Of a stretch of 64,000 bases of DNA, positions 13,501 to 28,052 are shown piece after piece. The DNA comes from Dipetalonema caudispina (lineage: Eukaryota > Nematoda > Chromadorea > Rhabditida > Onchocercidae). The stretch is from assembly GCA_013365325.1 (NCBI GenBank), contig JABVXV010000256.1, positions 1 through 64,000 on the forward strand, in the 5' to 3' direction. Every line of letters begins with the position of its first letter. Position 1 is the stretch's first letter. The position numbers and the translations under genes are program-made. The notes beneath the pieces were generated by a model. That model saw nothing but the letters and a program-made list of their open reading frames with translations. It was not told the origin of the DNA and did not search any database.

Positions 13501-15995
13501 TGGGGAACAAGTTAAATAGCATAAATCTTTTAAATAAGTAATGAATTTTCATGCAGTGGTCATCTGGTATCATGAATTATGAAAATCATAATCATTTAGG
13601 GAAACTGCAACTGCAGGAAGCTTCCGAGCCATTTGTAGCAGTTGAAAACATTTTATAAATTTGAAATCACCAAGCAAAATATTATCATTCAATATATAAG
13701 ACATTGATCCTATATAAAGATCGTTTTTTTTTTAAAATTCTTGCGGAAATATCCTCCACTAAATTTGATCCAGTATTTTCAATTACAACATCCGATCATG
13801 AATTAAACTGAACAGTTTAATAATTCATAGCTCCAGCTTATTACCTTAGACTGGTGCAGGATTGCACACAAGATTTATCCTTACCGCTATCAAAAGAAAT
13901 ATTTATACTTAATGAACATACACACAATTTTGGCTAAAAGTTTAAAAGTTCTGAAAAAAATACTAAAAGGTAAAATTTAAAGGTGATTTTGGTTGAACAA
14001 TAAGTGTATTCGACCTTCGTCCCTTGTTTCATGACACGTTCTCAAAATTTATGAGAACTGATAGTGGGAAAAACTTGGAACAAAATACTTCATGAATTTA
14101 TAAATATTACTTCTTTTTATCAACAGCCACGTGAATATCTTTAATCACTTTCTTTGCAAATAATTAATTTAAGCAGCCGAATCTTTCTTTTACAATTATT
14201 TGCCAGTTTAGATATCACTTACACTAATCTTGGCACTTAGTGATTAATTCTGATCACTTGTTTGATATAAATAAGACATTCTACAATCAAAATGAATAAG
14301 GTTTAAGATTAATTGAATTTTTAAAAATCACTGTTTGCTTCATCTATTTAAGTTGTCTGTATTTAAATTCAATCAAATTTTTGTCAATACTTTTTTCCAA
14401 ATATCAGCAAGTTAAATGTTGTATTAAACGAAAAATCCATTTACGTTAATCAGATATATTTACGTTTCACGATATGATGCACAACCCACTTTTTATCTTT
14501 TTCCTTTGTTCCCTTAATTAGCATATCATTTCAACTAATTGCAACATGTTAATGATACATACTTAGATGTATATATTGTGTAGCCTTAAAAAAAAACTCA
14601 TTTTAGCCATTCTTATATTCAAATTTATGTCTAAGTTATCAGCGTTATTCTTTTTTCTTCTCTTTTTTTTGAATTCAATTTACCATCAGAATTTTTTGAA
14701 ATCCCTTGTTATGCATTAATACCCTTTTCCTCGCAAAAAAAAGGGGAAAAAGTAACATGTATGGAACAGATGTTTGCCAGGTGTCTCATTCCAACATTCC
14801 AGTGACAATGTTCTTCTGAAGCTTCTTTTTATCCGTTTGATTATTGGGAACAATAGTGAGAAGTTTATTGGAAAGGTGTAGGAGATGGATAGAGTAAATA
14901 TAGCTTATATCATGTAGTTCTCAAGGAAAACGTGAAAACATGTGATATGTTTGTTGTCGTTGGATTCGTCAAAAATTATCGGTGTAGAAAAAAAAAATCA
15001 ACACCCTATATTCCATGTGGAAATGGAATTGATGGAGGTGAAATGGAAAGAGCGATATACAGTATATTCAGTTTTGCGAAGTCCTGTAACAACAATTAGT
15101 TTTTTCTTTTAGTTTGAAAAATTTTATATGAACCCAACCTACTCGAAAGTTGGTTACCTACTTAATCAGTCATGAGGTCAATCAATCGATCATTCACTGA
15201 GTTATATGTTTCCGAGATATTTACAACAACTTCACTACACATTTTAATAATTTTGGTCCTAATTTCTTGATCATTTTTTCTTGGTTTTCAGACTGGAAAT
15301 TTGTGTATGCATGTTTTGTCAATAAATTCATCTATTTACATCACATTGATTATTCCGGTAATTAGACATTCGCAGTAAGATCCTTGCAGTTCTCTCATGT
15401 TCGCAGATCTGCAATCTCATACCTTTCAATACGTTTATTTCCAGAACGCTTGGCACTATACACATACTTCAACCTATCCTAATCCATTCTCCCTCCTTAT
15501 TCCACTTACATTTATTAAATTTACCAAAAATTGATCCCTAAACTTCGACATTTATTATTTAGCTTTATCTATTGGGCGAATATTTAGATCTATTTCAGCC
15601 TGATAGATTGAGAATCGGTTAAAACTGCTACCAATTTCAGGCTATTAAGAGCTCAATAAAAATAATATGTATAACTTTAGAGATCAAATAGAGTGAAAGA
15701 GAAAGCATAGGAATGAAATGCTTGGAATAACTGATACTACTGCTATGATATACTGCAAAAAAAAAAAAAAAAAAAAATATTTTTCAACAACTAGTGCATC
15801 AAATTAACTTCCATAAAGGTTGTTAATGTTGAAATTAAGTTTTGAATTCAATTTCATGAAACACCTTGTCTCTTCATACTGCTTCAATTGTATCCCATTC
15901 AACATTTCATGTTCTGATCAGTCATTTTTCTTAAAACAAAATAAGCTTACTTTAGGTTTTGTAGCATTTATAGAATTTGCCAAGCTATTTTAATT

Positions 15996-16030
<35 letters not shown>

Positions 16031-16335
16031 GAGAAAAAAAAATTCACACAACTTCTCTTCCGCTCTCACGTTTTTAAACAGCTCCCAACCAGTGAACTAT
16101 TGTGCAATTTTTTCTCTTCTTTTCCCTTTTTTTTTTTTACAATTGCTGTGTTCAGTCATCCATTCATTTAATGAATTTTTGTTCTTTCTTTTTCCTCATA
16201 ACTTTTTGGATAGAAAAATTGATTTATTCATCGATGTGGCGCAATGGAAACAGCCGTGAAAAAAAAAAGACAGATATCATATACAGGTGCATGTCACATA
16301 CTTCAAAGAAACTATACCAAACGTATGGTTAAGGA

Positions 16336-16485
16336 AAAAAGTATATAACGGAGGATAATGGAAAATAGGTTAAGCATAGGATATCCGTTTAGGATACGTC
16401 AACGGAAAATAGGTTGTTAAGAAAAGGATAACGTAAAATGGACATGTCAATCGAAAAATAGGTCAAGCATAGAATAATCGATTGG
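16336..16485. repeat. Short reiterated sequence (GGAAAATAGGTTAAGCATAGGATA type)
   Basis: The core GGAAAATAGGTTAAGCATA recurs at about 16360, 16403 and 16451. It is sometimes followed by GGATA/GAATAAT and is spaced by 40-50 bp with substitutions and small indels. It is probably a decayed minisatellite. No coding frame crosses it. Confidence 0.5.
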
Positions 16486-19400
16486 ACTTTTTCTGTAGAT
16501 TAAAAAAGAGAAAAAAAAAGTATGCACAATAAACTACGGCAATACACGCTTACACGCTTGGCTTACGTAAATTTTTCCAGGAAGGCAACGAAGGATAATA
16601 TTATGAAGTAAAATGTCAAAATGCACATTATTTCAATAAGTTAAATAAAAAAAAAAGCGTCAAGTTTTGGAGTAAACTGCAAAAAGTATCAAAGAATATT
16701 GAAGGAGAGATTCTGTTTTGATACTTTTATTGCAACAGTATAACGTAAGAAATCTATGATTGATTTCCAAATTTCATTTCAATCTCTTTTCATCACTTCA
16801 AGAATTAACTTTAATAAAATGAGCCACTTCGGTTTTTTTCCTTTTCAAAATTCGAATTTTACCATAAATTTCGGGATTTTTCTAAAATGGATTTTCCATC
16901 ATAAATAATATTTTCTATGTTTCGTAAAATGGTGATCAAACATATGCAGTTAGCTAATCTAGACAGTTCAGGTGCAATTAAGATCTTTGTAACGTATTGA
17001 TTCTTTCGCCTTTATTGTCCTAAAGTCTTATGCGAACAACATTGTGATAGTAGCAAATGCAAAGCAATGATTAATAAGAGTAAATAAATTTTGATGAAAC
17101 GGCTGGAAAAAAAGTAATGGAAACGAAGAATAAGATTTGAGAAAGTTGAACTGAATAATGGAAGCGAGAAGAAAAAGAAAGGGAAATAGAATATGAGAGA
17201 AGGAGAGAACAAGTAAAAAGAAGGATGCTTTATTTAACTGAAAAATTTAATAATTATGTTTAATTCACGTCATCGTCATCAAAAATAAACAGCGTTAACT
17301 ATAAATGCATAGGGCAAGAAAACAAATAGATTGATTTCGATATGATTCGTAATTCACAAGCGAATTATTCCACTAAAAGCATAATTTGTTAATGAAATTC
17401 CGAATAGTTTACTCCTTTTCTTTTTCCTTCCTGAAAAAATTAATTCATCATCTTGAGTATATTTTTCCACTCCCTGAAAACTTTGTCAATAATGTCCACT
17501 TCTGTTATGCAATGCTAAGCTCTAGCATTATTCCAATATTCTCTCCCATACAATCTGATTTCATAGAAATCATTGGTCAATAAGTTTTATTTTATTCCAA
17601 ATTCACTTATATGTGCTCTTCAACAGACTTTCAAACTTCGTCCATGTTTACATTTTGTGTGGTAAATCTAAATTGTTGAAATTACCAGATAATTTTAAAA
17701 TTTTGAAGGGAAAAAACAGAAAAAAGCTGTTTGCTAAATGATATTCTTGTTGGAAATTGACGAAATAAATAGGGAATTTTTTGCATAATCGATATTGAAA
17801 TTACTTGCTGTTTGGCAAGACGTTATTAGTAAAAATGATTGACTTACAGGTTGTTTGCCAAAGGCAATTTCCTATAGTTCACTGAATTTTTCCATTTTGC
17901 TTTTAATCATTTCATGCCTTTCTCCCTGCTTTACTGCCCTGTTCACTCATTCCTTAATGCATTTGTCAATGATCAAAACCGATGAAAAAGCTTTTTTTTT
18001 TTTACTTGTCAGATTTATCATTTTCGGTAATTCAGAATTTTGACGAAGTAGTTGCAGTGATTGATAAAGAGAGGAAAATTATCCTACCATCATAGGTATT
18101 CCAGGAATTTTTGGAATTTTCCTCAAAGATGCGTAAGGTTTTAGGATTATTTAGCAAAAGTTTCTTGAAATGTTCAAACAATACGGAATATATTGAAGTC
18201 TTAAATTTATCGATATGCTTTTTCTTTAATGCATAAAAAGCTTTTTAATAAACTGAAAATGTGCAGTAAATATTTCCTGTGATAGTGCAATAATTTTTTT
18301 TCTTTTTTTTTTTGAACGGAGCTCTAATTAAATTCCTTCTCACTTGGGAAGTAAACAGAATCAAATTGCCCGACAAATATGTTATTCTTTCTGAGCGTTA
18401 CAAGAAGTATCCGTTAGAAATTTCTAGATCATTTCTATGTATCCGAACGAAATCTATTGTCCAGCCTTTGTAAAAGTAAAACTGGGGATGACATATCAAA
18501 TTATGGCTGTTTTTCTCATCTAGCAAATGCTCACCAGCCTATTTAGTAAATAATATTTTGAAGAAATCCTCGATAAAAGCTAAATTAGTTCGATGTATCT
18601 AATAAATAATATCAGTGTGCTAAAAATCGTGCCGGAAATCCTCCATACAAATTTAATCTAAACTATGAATTTGAATTAAGCGGGATGAGTTTAAGGTTTT
18701 CTTTCCTAACATACGAAATTAATTCATATAATTATCCAATTTACACAGTGAAATTCAAGGTTAGTAACATTAACTAATCCGAAATGTTCAATTAATGTTG
18801 AGAGTTAAGAAGTTTATTTCTTTAAAAAAAAATTTGTTCCTATTATTTCAAAAATCCTTGAATTTATCTGGCGTTATTCTTTCTTTCAAAAGAAATTACT
18901 TTTCTTGGAGAATAAGTCGGATTTAAATCGACCATTATTCAAGTTCAATCGCATTAATTTTATATAGTGGTAAAGCACTTTACGTGAGAACATGAATGTC
19001 TTACACGTACGTCGTTTGTGTATGCATGTGAAGTAGTACGTCATTGAGGTAACATATTTCTTGAATGAATAAAAAATTACTGGAAGGAATTACATCAATG
19101 GATTCTCTGTTTTGATTTCTTTTTTTTTGAAGAAAAGATCGACACACCAATGAAAATCCTTTCTTAATCATTGGTCATATTCCTCATCCTTATCATTTCA
19201 TCCTTCTGAAGGCGTATTTACCATTTACAGATCGATTACGCTATGCATATTTATTTAACCAACTTTTTTTTCCTGAAGTTATCAAGTAATTTATGTCCAA
19301 AAATTAATTTTGAAACCTCTATTTCAAAAAAATGGAAAAGAATTTTCACTAATCTTATCAATTTCCGTAGAAGTAATATAATATTTTGGAATTATATTAG

Positions 19401-20524
19401 AACTTATCTGTGAACTGTTTCATCCTCCTTTTACCGTGATTTTAATAGTCACTGCTTATTTTTATCACTTTGAACGCGTTCCAAATGCTTTGCAAATGAA
19501 AGAACTGTTTCAACGCTATCAAAAATTACCAAGAGATCTAGTTTCAAAAATTATCGGGAATTTCATGAAGATTCTAAGCATCAATATTGTAAATTATTCG
19601 TAATGAAAATATGAACTGAACCGATACTACTATTATTTGTTATCGAATTTTGATTATATTTGATGCGATAGTTTTTGCAAGCAATCTAGGAACCATTAGA
19701 TTCTTCTATTTGTCGCCGTGATTCAATGATTTAATTCATAAATTGTTCAACACATCGTGTTATTTGCCCAGCAGTGCCAATATAATAGTATTTTCATTAT
19801 CGGAGCTCTTTTCTCGACAATGCGACAAACCTATTTTATCATCATGTTACTGTTTAGATAATTTTTTCTCATTTTACAGAACTGTAAAAAATTTGTTTTC
19901 CATAGACTTACCGTTTCTGTTATTTACACAATCATCGCTTTGAACCTAAAGCTTGTCTATAGCTTATTTTGCATCTTTGATAATTAACTTTGACTATTTT
20001 GAATTAAATGGAGTCACAAAATATTTATTCATGATTTTACAATTCGATTCTTCACGATCAGCAATGTTTTTTTTTTTTTTTTTTTTTTGTTGTTTTTTTC
20101 ATCAAAACACTAGCTTTCACTTGACTAGAATGCAACGTCCATTGCTAGTAATACCAAAACCCTTTCACTGATAATGCGCAATCTTTTGCAAGAATACATT
20201 TCTGCTATTCGTATTATCAATGCTTCTCAACCCATACTTCTTGGTTATTATTTTATCATTTACTCGTTTTACTATAATTAAATAGGAAACTATTTCCAAA
20301 AATTTAGAACAACAATGGCAAACATAAATTAGACTACTGCTAGTTTCTTGACTACTTATTTGCCTATCTTTTAAGTATTTAAAATTGACATTATAAGCTG
20401 TACATAGGTTACTAAATGCCTTGTTAGTTTTAGTGCTGCTGTCACCACTACTACTGTTTTCCTTCCGTTAAAGATGTTAAGTATTCGATAAGAAGTGGTA
20501 GACTATTCGGCTGCTAAATATTTT

Positions 20525-20577
20525 TCAACGAATAGTCGAATACTCAACAGTTGGAGAAGTATTCGACTATTCGTTGA
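20525..20577. repeat. Perfect inverted repeat, 19-20 bp stem
   Basis: TCAACGAATAGTCGAATAC (20525-20543) is the exact reverse complement of 20559-20577. A further T-A pair extends the stem to 20 bp around a loop of about 13 nt. A partial copy of the arm (GTATTCG, GACTATTCG) precedes it at 20480-20512, separated by unrelated bases. Such hairpins can be ends of miniature transposable elements or small-RNA sources. I see no transposase and no target-site duplication that I can define. Confidence 0.7.
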
Positions 20578-23500
20578 GGCTTGAGCGATTCCTATTTGCC
20601 AAACACATGAAAGTATAAAGCAAGAAAAAAGAAAAAAAAAACATCATCAAGGCAAAAATTTAATTATAAATGGGAAATTTTGAGAAAACAAAAATAACAA
20701 CATTATCCTAGTCAATGGAAAGTTTTGGAAAAATGACAACATTGTGTTAGGGACTAATTTGTAAGGATGGTGATAATAATAACCATCAGAATGATGATGT
20801 TGACAATGATGATAATGAGAAGCTTATTTTAACTAGTGATGCTGAGGCATTAAGTTTAATTTAGCATTCATTTCATGTCTAACTTTCCCAATTTCATTAA
20901 AGTTCTCCACAGCTGCTCTTCCTTTTCCTTTCAAACTCTTCTAGTTCAACTAATCAGTTGTTCAATAATGTAGTGGCACCATTCGGTCGTATTTTTAAAA
21001 AATTTTGAAAAGTTCCTGCTTATAGATCTAGAGGAAAAAAAAACTTGTTCAAAGTAGTTTACCAAATCACTTGACATAAATCTATTTCAAGATTTCAGTT
21101 AACAATTTTTCTGGCCAATCTTAATTCAGCTTTGAAAATAATACCTTATAAGTTGATAGTTACATCCTTGTCATATTCCCTATAACCAAATGGAATTTTA
21201 TCTCAACCATTGCACGAAATTTGATGGTAGTATTTTAAATTTGATATCCAAAATCATGCAAATTCTCGTATTCTTATTTTCAAAATATACTGCTGGCAAA
21301 TTATTTTGATGAATTACATGCCATATTCTCATGTGGAAATTGCTCTATAATTCATAATGATATCATAAGTATTTACAAAATTTTTATGCTTAAAAAAGCA
21401 TGACAATTATTTTCAGACTTAAAAGGAAAATGCGTAAAAATGTAGGCCGATTTTATGACAAAAAAATACGAAATTTGCAATTAATCAAACAGTTTTATCC
21501 ATTAGCATATTCCGTATGATATACATTGTATTGTGGTAGCAGCAATACATATGCATCTAATTATTGCACTTATCAAAGATAAGTAATTTTTGGCAAATGA
21601 CACGAAATTCGGGAAATTTCTGGCATTTATTAATGAACGTAATAAATTAGACAAATTTTGGCGAGCTTACTTAACTATACTTCTTCAACAACAGTTATTT
21701 TAAAATTTGACCATGAAGAGATTCAACTCCGATCGATCTGTACTGAATTCATTTCGTCATATAATTTTTGAACATTTGCAAAAGTTGACTATTTCCCAAA
21801 TCATTAATTAGATTAAACAATATTCATCAGTTATCAACTATTACATACTTACATATGAGAAGTTGCCAGACGGAAATCTGACGTAAGGAAAATATGAAAT
21901 AGCATAACATAGTTCGCTGCTGTGCTTGAATTTTTTGTTCCTTTCAGAATTTCGTTTCGCTTTTTTCGCTTCGAAATTTCGATTGAATTTTCAAATGTTT
22001 ATATTTGATTTCCGGTAGGAAAATTAACTTCTGCATAGGGTAAACGAATTCGTTGCCTTTGGCAGTGTGAGAAGAAATTTCAATGAGGAAGAATAGGTTA
22101 GGACAAATGAAAATGAAGCTAGAAGGGGAGGGTAGAAGGAAAAGAAATGCATGGATGATGTGTTCTCGATTTCATCCTAGCAATTTTGAGCCTAGTTTTC
22201 CGTTCCTGTCTAGGACAGGGTACACCTCTTCTCTTTTTCCTTTCCATTCCCTTTTGTCCCTCTAATCCTCTCTTCTCATCGGTTATGGCCAGTTTTCTAT
22301 TTTCTCAAAAAAAAAAAAAAGAAAAAAACGATGCCTTGCAAGTAGTAATATTGAATAACTTTACTGCTCCCCGCAACCCAACCTTTGCCCTCAATTTCCT
22401 CGCTTGGACAGCATTTTGGGTATCTTTTCATTCTTTCTTAATACATTTTCTCATAGGGAAATCATTTAACTTTATCCTAATTTTTCTCTTTCCTTTTGTT
22501 TCTTCATCAATTTTCTCTGCTTCATCGCTGCAATGATTTCAGGAGAAAGAGAAAGATCAAATACGTAAAACAAGTTGTAATCGTTTCTGTCTCCATTGCC
22601 CTTTCCCCTTTCATATTTTCGTCTTTTCCATATCTGTTTTTTTCCACTTGAAAATTTATTTGTTATGAATTTGAATTAAATTCAATTTGATATTGAAGTT
22701 ACATCGATTGGTGTACTTTTTGTTATCAATTAAGTTATTAAATCTCGGAAGACTATTGAAATATTAAGTATGGCTTTAGGTTATAAATAATTGTTTATAA
22801 CTGTGATTTCAAGCCTAAAATTTAAACGAAATCAATATGCATCAGTATCATCGGGATGTCCTTTAGGGTATAGTTGATGAAATATCAGTGTGTCCTTATA
22901 TTCTTAATAATATAAAAGCGTGTCATTATTAATGTAAATAAATAATTACCTTTTAAACTGTCCAATTTTATATCAAGTATTCAAGTTATCGCATCATATA
23001 TCCAGGGAACTTTGTAAAATTAGAAATTTCTGTGATATTTCTGGATATTTCATACTACTTAAATGCTAAAATATTTATAAACTTCCTTCACTACAGATTA
23101 TTAAAGTTCGAAATGAGGAATGAAAATGTTGAGAATGAATCGCTCTTTTTCTCATTCAGGTATTTCTTTTTAGACTAGTAACTTTTCCACTTTCAGAACT
23201 TCAATTTAATTTAATTATAAAAGAAGTTTGGATCAGGAACGATGGAGAGATGAAGAAAAGATTATGCCATATACAATATAAAGCGGGAAGCGATGAAATT
23301 CTCAGAGTATAAGCCATTATGGTTTTCGGTGTAGGATAGAATAGAGAAAATAACTGTTGAGACCATTGAATTATCTACTGAGTCGATATATTTGGTTAAA
23401 TTTGCTCGTTATTCTTTAAATAAATCGTCAAAGCACCATTGCCACATGTTTCGTTGGATTTTATCTCGAAATAATCAAATTACTGAATTCTCCATATTAG

Positions 23501-26500
23501 CGCTAATGTTAGTGTACTTTAATTTCATTTCCTGTACTATTTTATATATTTGAAATCCTTTCTCGTTTTACAAAATTCCAAACTTGTTAATTACGTGGAG
23601 CAGAACTTTGCAATTAAAGCGTATTTATTCAATTGCATTGGAAAGTCATGGAAAATTAATTTAACAATTGTATTAGCACTGAAATCATTCTGAAATGGCG
23701 TGAGATGCTTTTTAGTGGGAAATAAAAATTAAATGAATCAAGGTCGATCAACATGGGATCTTTCTTATTAGACTTTAATGACCTTCTGATAATGTCTTTC
23801 TTCCTTTTTTAATCCCACCTATCATATTCAGCAAGTGATTAGAGAAGATTAGCAATTTGAAAAGAGCTAAACGTCAAGCTGGAAACCAAATTTCCAAATT
23901 CCAAAATCAAGGAGAAAAATGCGTGCGCGTGTTTAAAAAGAGATGATAACAGTTGAGCAGTGATTAATTTCCCAATGTTATGAAGTGACGGTTGAGAAAG
24001 AATTTTAAATAGAGGAGTTGAAATTCCATGAATTGAATCCATGAATTGAAATTTAAAAAGAAGCAATACAGCTATGGATTTGTTGAAACGTTTAAAGTTA
24101 CATTGGTTTTCGTCTATCTAATAGGAATAACTTACAAACTGTAGCCTCTAATTAAGGAAAATTTCTTAGAACAAGAAATTCTTCAACATTACGAGCAGAC
24201 TTAATGATTGGTATTTACGGTTCATTATAATTAAGCTTTGTTTCGTTTATGTTACTTCGAACTTATAAAATCCCAATTTGTGTCATCGTTACCAGTTCGT
24301 AAGAGAGTAGCAAAGAAAAAAGTGACTTTTTTTAATGCAATTACAATCAATTTCAACATTTGAAATCAGAAATCATAGCGCTGAAATTTAAAAATTTTTA
24401 TTTAATCGCAGCAAACAATAAGTAGCATTGTCATACATTTTCTACTGGAATAGAAATTCTCAAGAATTTACAAAAATTTTCCCTCCTAGAACTGTTCGCT
24501 TGTTTAGCGTATAATATGGTGTCGTAAGCATGTCGTTTAATGCACTTCCTGACCTTGATCGGACCGCGTAGTAATTCATCTGATCAGTATCTGATTTTGC
24601 CTTCTAGTTCTACTGCTGCTGTGATGGAATTTTTTTGAATAACTCAACCGCCATCATTTCTAAACCATCATAAGATGTCCTTAGTTCGAAATTTGAGGAT
24701 GTGGATATGTATAAAATTATATGTATATATATATATATATTTGTAAATTTCTCCAGCAGCTTTCCAGTTTTCCAGGATATCTATTAATATTTCATATTTG
24801 TCATTTGTGATAGTAGTACTAATACAGATATAAACATGTCAAAACTTTTTTAACAACGACACAATTCGCTAATCTCCACGTAGTTGTTTGAAATAATTGA
24901 TGATATTTACTGAAGTTACGAAATATTTACGAAGGACTGAAACAGTTTGTACATCCAACATTTTCAACGTCAAATCATCCCAAGGATTTTAAATTTCTCG
25001 TCTCTCAAACCATTTCTAACGTCTTGCAATTCTTTTTGTTAAAAACAACGAAATATTATAGATCAGGGATTGCCACTGAATTTTAATCCGATTTCCTTAT
25101 AAGAGGACTTTTGTTCAAAGAACATTTAGATTCAGCCAAATGTATACAGCCTGAGACAAGAGGTCTGCACGGGTTTCACCTAATAAGCAATATGAAGACT
25201 TGATTATCACATAGTGCAATGACTAATATTATCATCAACCAAAGATTAATTCAAACTCTCAATAGGATTAAATCTCGATCCTCCTGGTAAGAGTTACCCT
25301 CTTCATTTATTTGGTACATTAGCAATATTTGTTTTATTACCTAAATAACGATTATTGTTAGCATTGAATTCAATAGGTTGCATATCACCCAACTTTCCTC
25401 TTCTTATCATTAAGGTATTTTCAATTTGATCTCGCATCTTCAACGATGATAATTTCGGTAATCCTTCGTTATGCATCATTACCTTCGTTTGATTTTGTAC
25501 ACTGAATAATTGAGTTTATGCACTTTCCCCTGAATTTTTTCCCACCAACTTTGAAAAAGGATTCTCAGATATGCGTGGGGAAAAGGTTACTATAGTGATT
25601 TACGAGATATTTGATATAAAGTTCAAGCATTTACAAATATTTCCATTTCGAGATTTCGTTTATTTGAAGCTACTGTGGGTGAGTTTGATTCAAGGCAGTG
25701 GTTCGAACATCGGAAAATCCATGATTTCTTTCCAAGAAGAAAGAAGTTACGAACTGACGAGGTCCGATAACTTACTTCAGTTCATTTACCTTCTCCATTG
25801 AAAGTGCTACTATGGACATCTGATGCGTTCATTAATAATGTGATGTGCTAGTGGAAAAATTCACAGAACAAAAGAATTACGACGTGCCTTATTTCTGTTC
25901 TTCTCTTGATGACTTAAGATACCTCTCGTATTAAATGGAAGAGTAAACAAAGTGTTATGCCTCAAGGGATTTAGCAATATCTCTGACATTCGAGAATTGT
26001 GATACGGATGGACTGAGTTGTCTATGATGGAAGTAGATAAGCCGAGAAGATGAAAGGAGATGAGGTGGATACAGAGGGAACAGATTATGGAATTCCTGGA
26101 ACGCAAAGTAGAGAAGGTAATACAGGAACATTAAAAGGCTTCTAAATTGAACTTCAATGAGGAAGAATGAGGAAACCCGGGAAGAAAAGGGAACAAAGAT
26201 GGGAAAATCTGTCTTGTTGTTGTTGTTGTTGATGTTTTTGCTGTTGGCGTCTTTCCAAAAGCATTCAAAGGGCAATAACCAGAAATTTTCGCACATTTTT
26301 CCCGATGATCTTTGCATTGTACTTATTTGCTAGCAACATGAATTCTTCAGCTTTCCTATCTTTCAAGCTGTTTTCCTCCCTCAGCTTGCTGGTCCTATTA
26401 CTAATCCGTTCCAATAACTTTAAACAGCATTGGATCCTACCTAAAAGATATCTAAAAGACTATGAATTGTCAAGCAATGCTAAGTCAATTCTGGAATATG

Positions 26501-27328
26501 ATTAGCACACAATAATCGTGTCGTAAATGATAATCACAAGAGGATGGATGACAAAAGGGTAGAATGATAAGGAGAACTTTTCATGAGTGATTGTTTATCT
26601 TTCCAATTACAGTTTTACTTTACAACTGTTATATTATGTGAATAGCTACGTGATGCTATTTTCTGTTCGGAATGTAATATTTTTAGCAACAAATATTGAT
26701 ATTGTAAAAGAGATAATAGCAGAATTCCTCTTCCGATGCTATTTTTAAATTCACGAAATCGCATTCTTGTCTATTTCTGATTTCTTCTTGTCATTTCTTG
26801 CTTGCGAATACAATGGTTTGTTTCATTTTGAGGACGTAGGATGAAATGAAATGAAAAGTAAAACTTTGTCATGGCATGCTCAAAGATATATGTTATCTGT
26901 GATGACGAAGTTAGTTCTATTGCCTTTCAATTTCATTTCCTTTTTTCACAACAGTTCGTCGTTGAATACTAACTATTTCAACATCGATTTTCTTTTGCTA
27001 AGCATTCTTTTCAAATCCTCGAAATTTCCATTCGTATATGTACATACATCCATAAAGTACAACATACAACGTTCGTTTATCAAACATCACTTGATATAAT
27101 TTTGTTTATTCTTATTGTTTCTATCAGCGTGTTTTTTTTTGTCTGTCCTTTTTTACCTTTTGTTATTTCCAAAATCTTTTCTTTCCCCTTTTAAAAATAA
27201 ATTAAATTTACTCAGTGGAATAGCTATCTGACTCAGGAATTATTTTTAAAACTAGAACAACAGTGCAGGAAGGTATGCTATCATCAGTATTAGTTGTATT
27301 CGTATAGGATTATTGCTGACGACGGAAG

Positions 27329-27554
27329 ATGAGTAATGATCCTTCCGACCTATGTACATTGGGGTAATTGAATTTGTGTTTTCACTTATTGGATCGACAT
27401 TTTAGCTAAAATTATGATGTGAGATAAGTATTGATATAGGAACTGCCATTATCCTGGCATTTATAGCCTTAACTACGAGGATAGCAATCGCGTAGAGAAG
27501 GACGTAAGTGTTACGATTCCCACAGAGAAGGTTATACTTCTCGTGACAGATTAG
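27329..27554 (+). pseudogene. Possible gene relic or tiny gene, weakly CUB-like segment
   Basis: Two stretches join in phase. Bases 27329-27363 (MSNDPSDLCTLG) end at a GTAATT donor. Bases 27440-27554 follow an ATATAG acceptor and read NCHYPGIYSLNYEDSN, then VSVTIPTEKVILLV and a stop. The order C-x2-PGIYS...I-P-x-KVIL recalls the first strands of a CUB domain. That is a resemblance by eye only. A perfect GTAAGT donor also lies inside exon 2 at about 27509, so the piece may once have continued into more exons. Just upstream, 27278-27330 reads MLSSVLVVFV and then, one base out of frame, IGLLLTTEDE, which together look like a frame-shifted signal peptide. A degraded secreted-protein gene is my preferred reading. 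Confidence 0.3.
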
Positions 27555-28052
27555 GCAACGTAAAGCAATCTCAAACTTTGTACGTGAATCGGTAGGATAG
27601 AATCAATAACTGGCAGTAATCGTATTTTTTTTTCTTTTTTTTTTTGATATTAAATACAGAAAAGAAGAACCATTTGTGGGTACGTTTGACTTTAAAAGTT
27701 CCATTTTGCAGTTTTATGCAAATCGCATGATTGGATTCTTTCACCTTTTAATTTAAAACAAATTTCAGATGAAAAATTCAAAAATAAAATCACCAAAGAT
27801 TATTATGGGAAAGTAAACATGCTTCGTGTATTCGGTTCAATCGGATCTTGGATGAAAAGAACATGTTCTATTCTTCAATTATTTAATTCGAAGATATCAT
27901 CGCAAGCAAACTTTTTTCCTTTCATTAATCTATTACTGAAGATTATGGTAAAAGACAGAAGTCCATGAGCCTGACGTTAGAGATTCAGACTGGAACTACA
28001 AGGAAGTAAGAGTTTGTAGGAATAGTTTTTTTCTTTTGAGATGATATTTCAG

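Larger units (their letters stand above)
10568..27328. other. Gene desert of about 16.8 kb, low-complexity tracts
   Basis: No phase-consistent set of exons was found on either strand. Open stretches here are short, hydrophobic or low complexity. Examples are the purine-rich block 12440-12640, the CCATC-rich run about 12735-12775, and homopolymer runs at about 15757-15778 (A), 15998-16027 (T), 20067-20088 (T) and 22306-22320 (A). A (TA)n run lies at about 24719-24741. It may be distal regulatory DNA, a very large intron, or simply empty. Two structured elements inside it are listed separately. Confidence 0.5.

Noticed and set aside
22083..22536. Phe/Ser-rich + strand frames
   Set aside because: T-rich, C-rich low-complexity DNA with an A-run. 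Frames are driven by composition.
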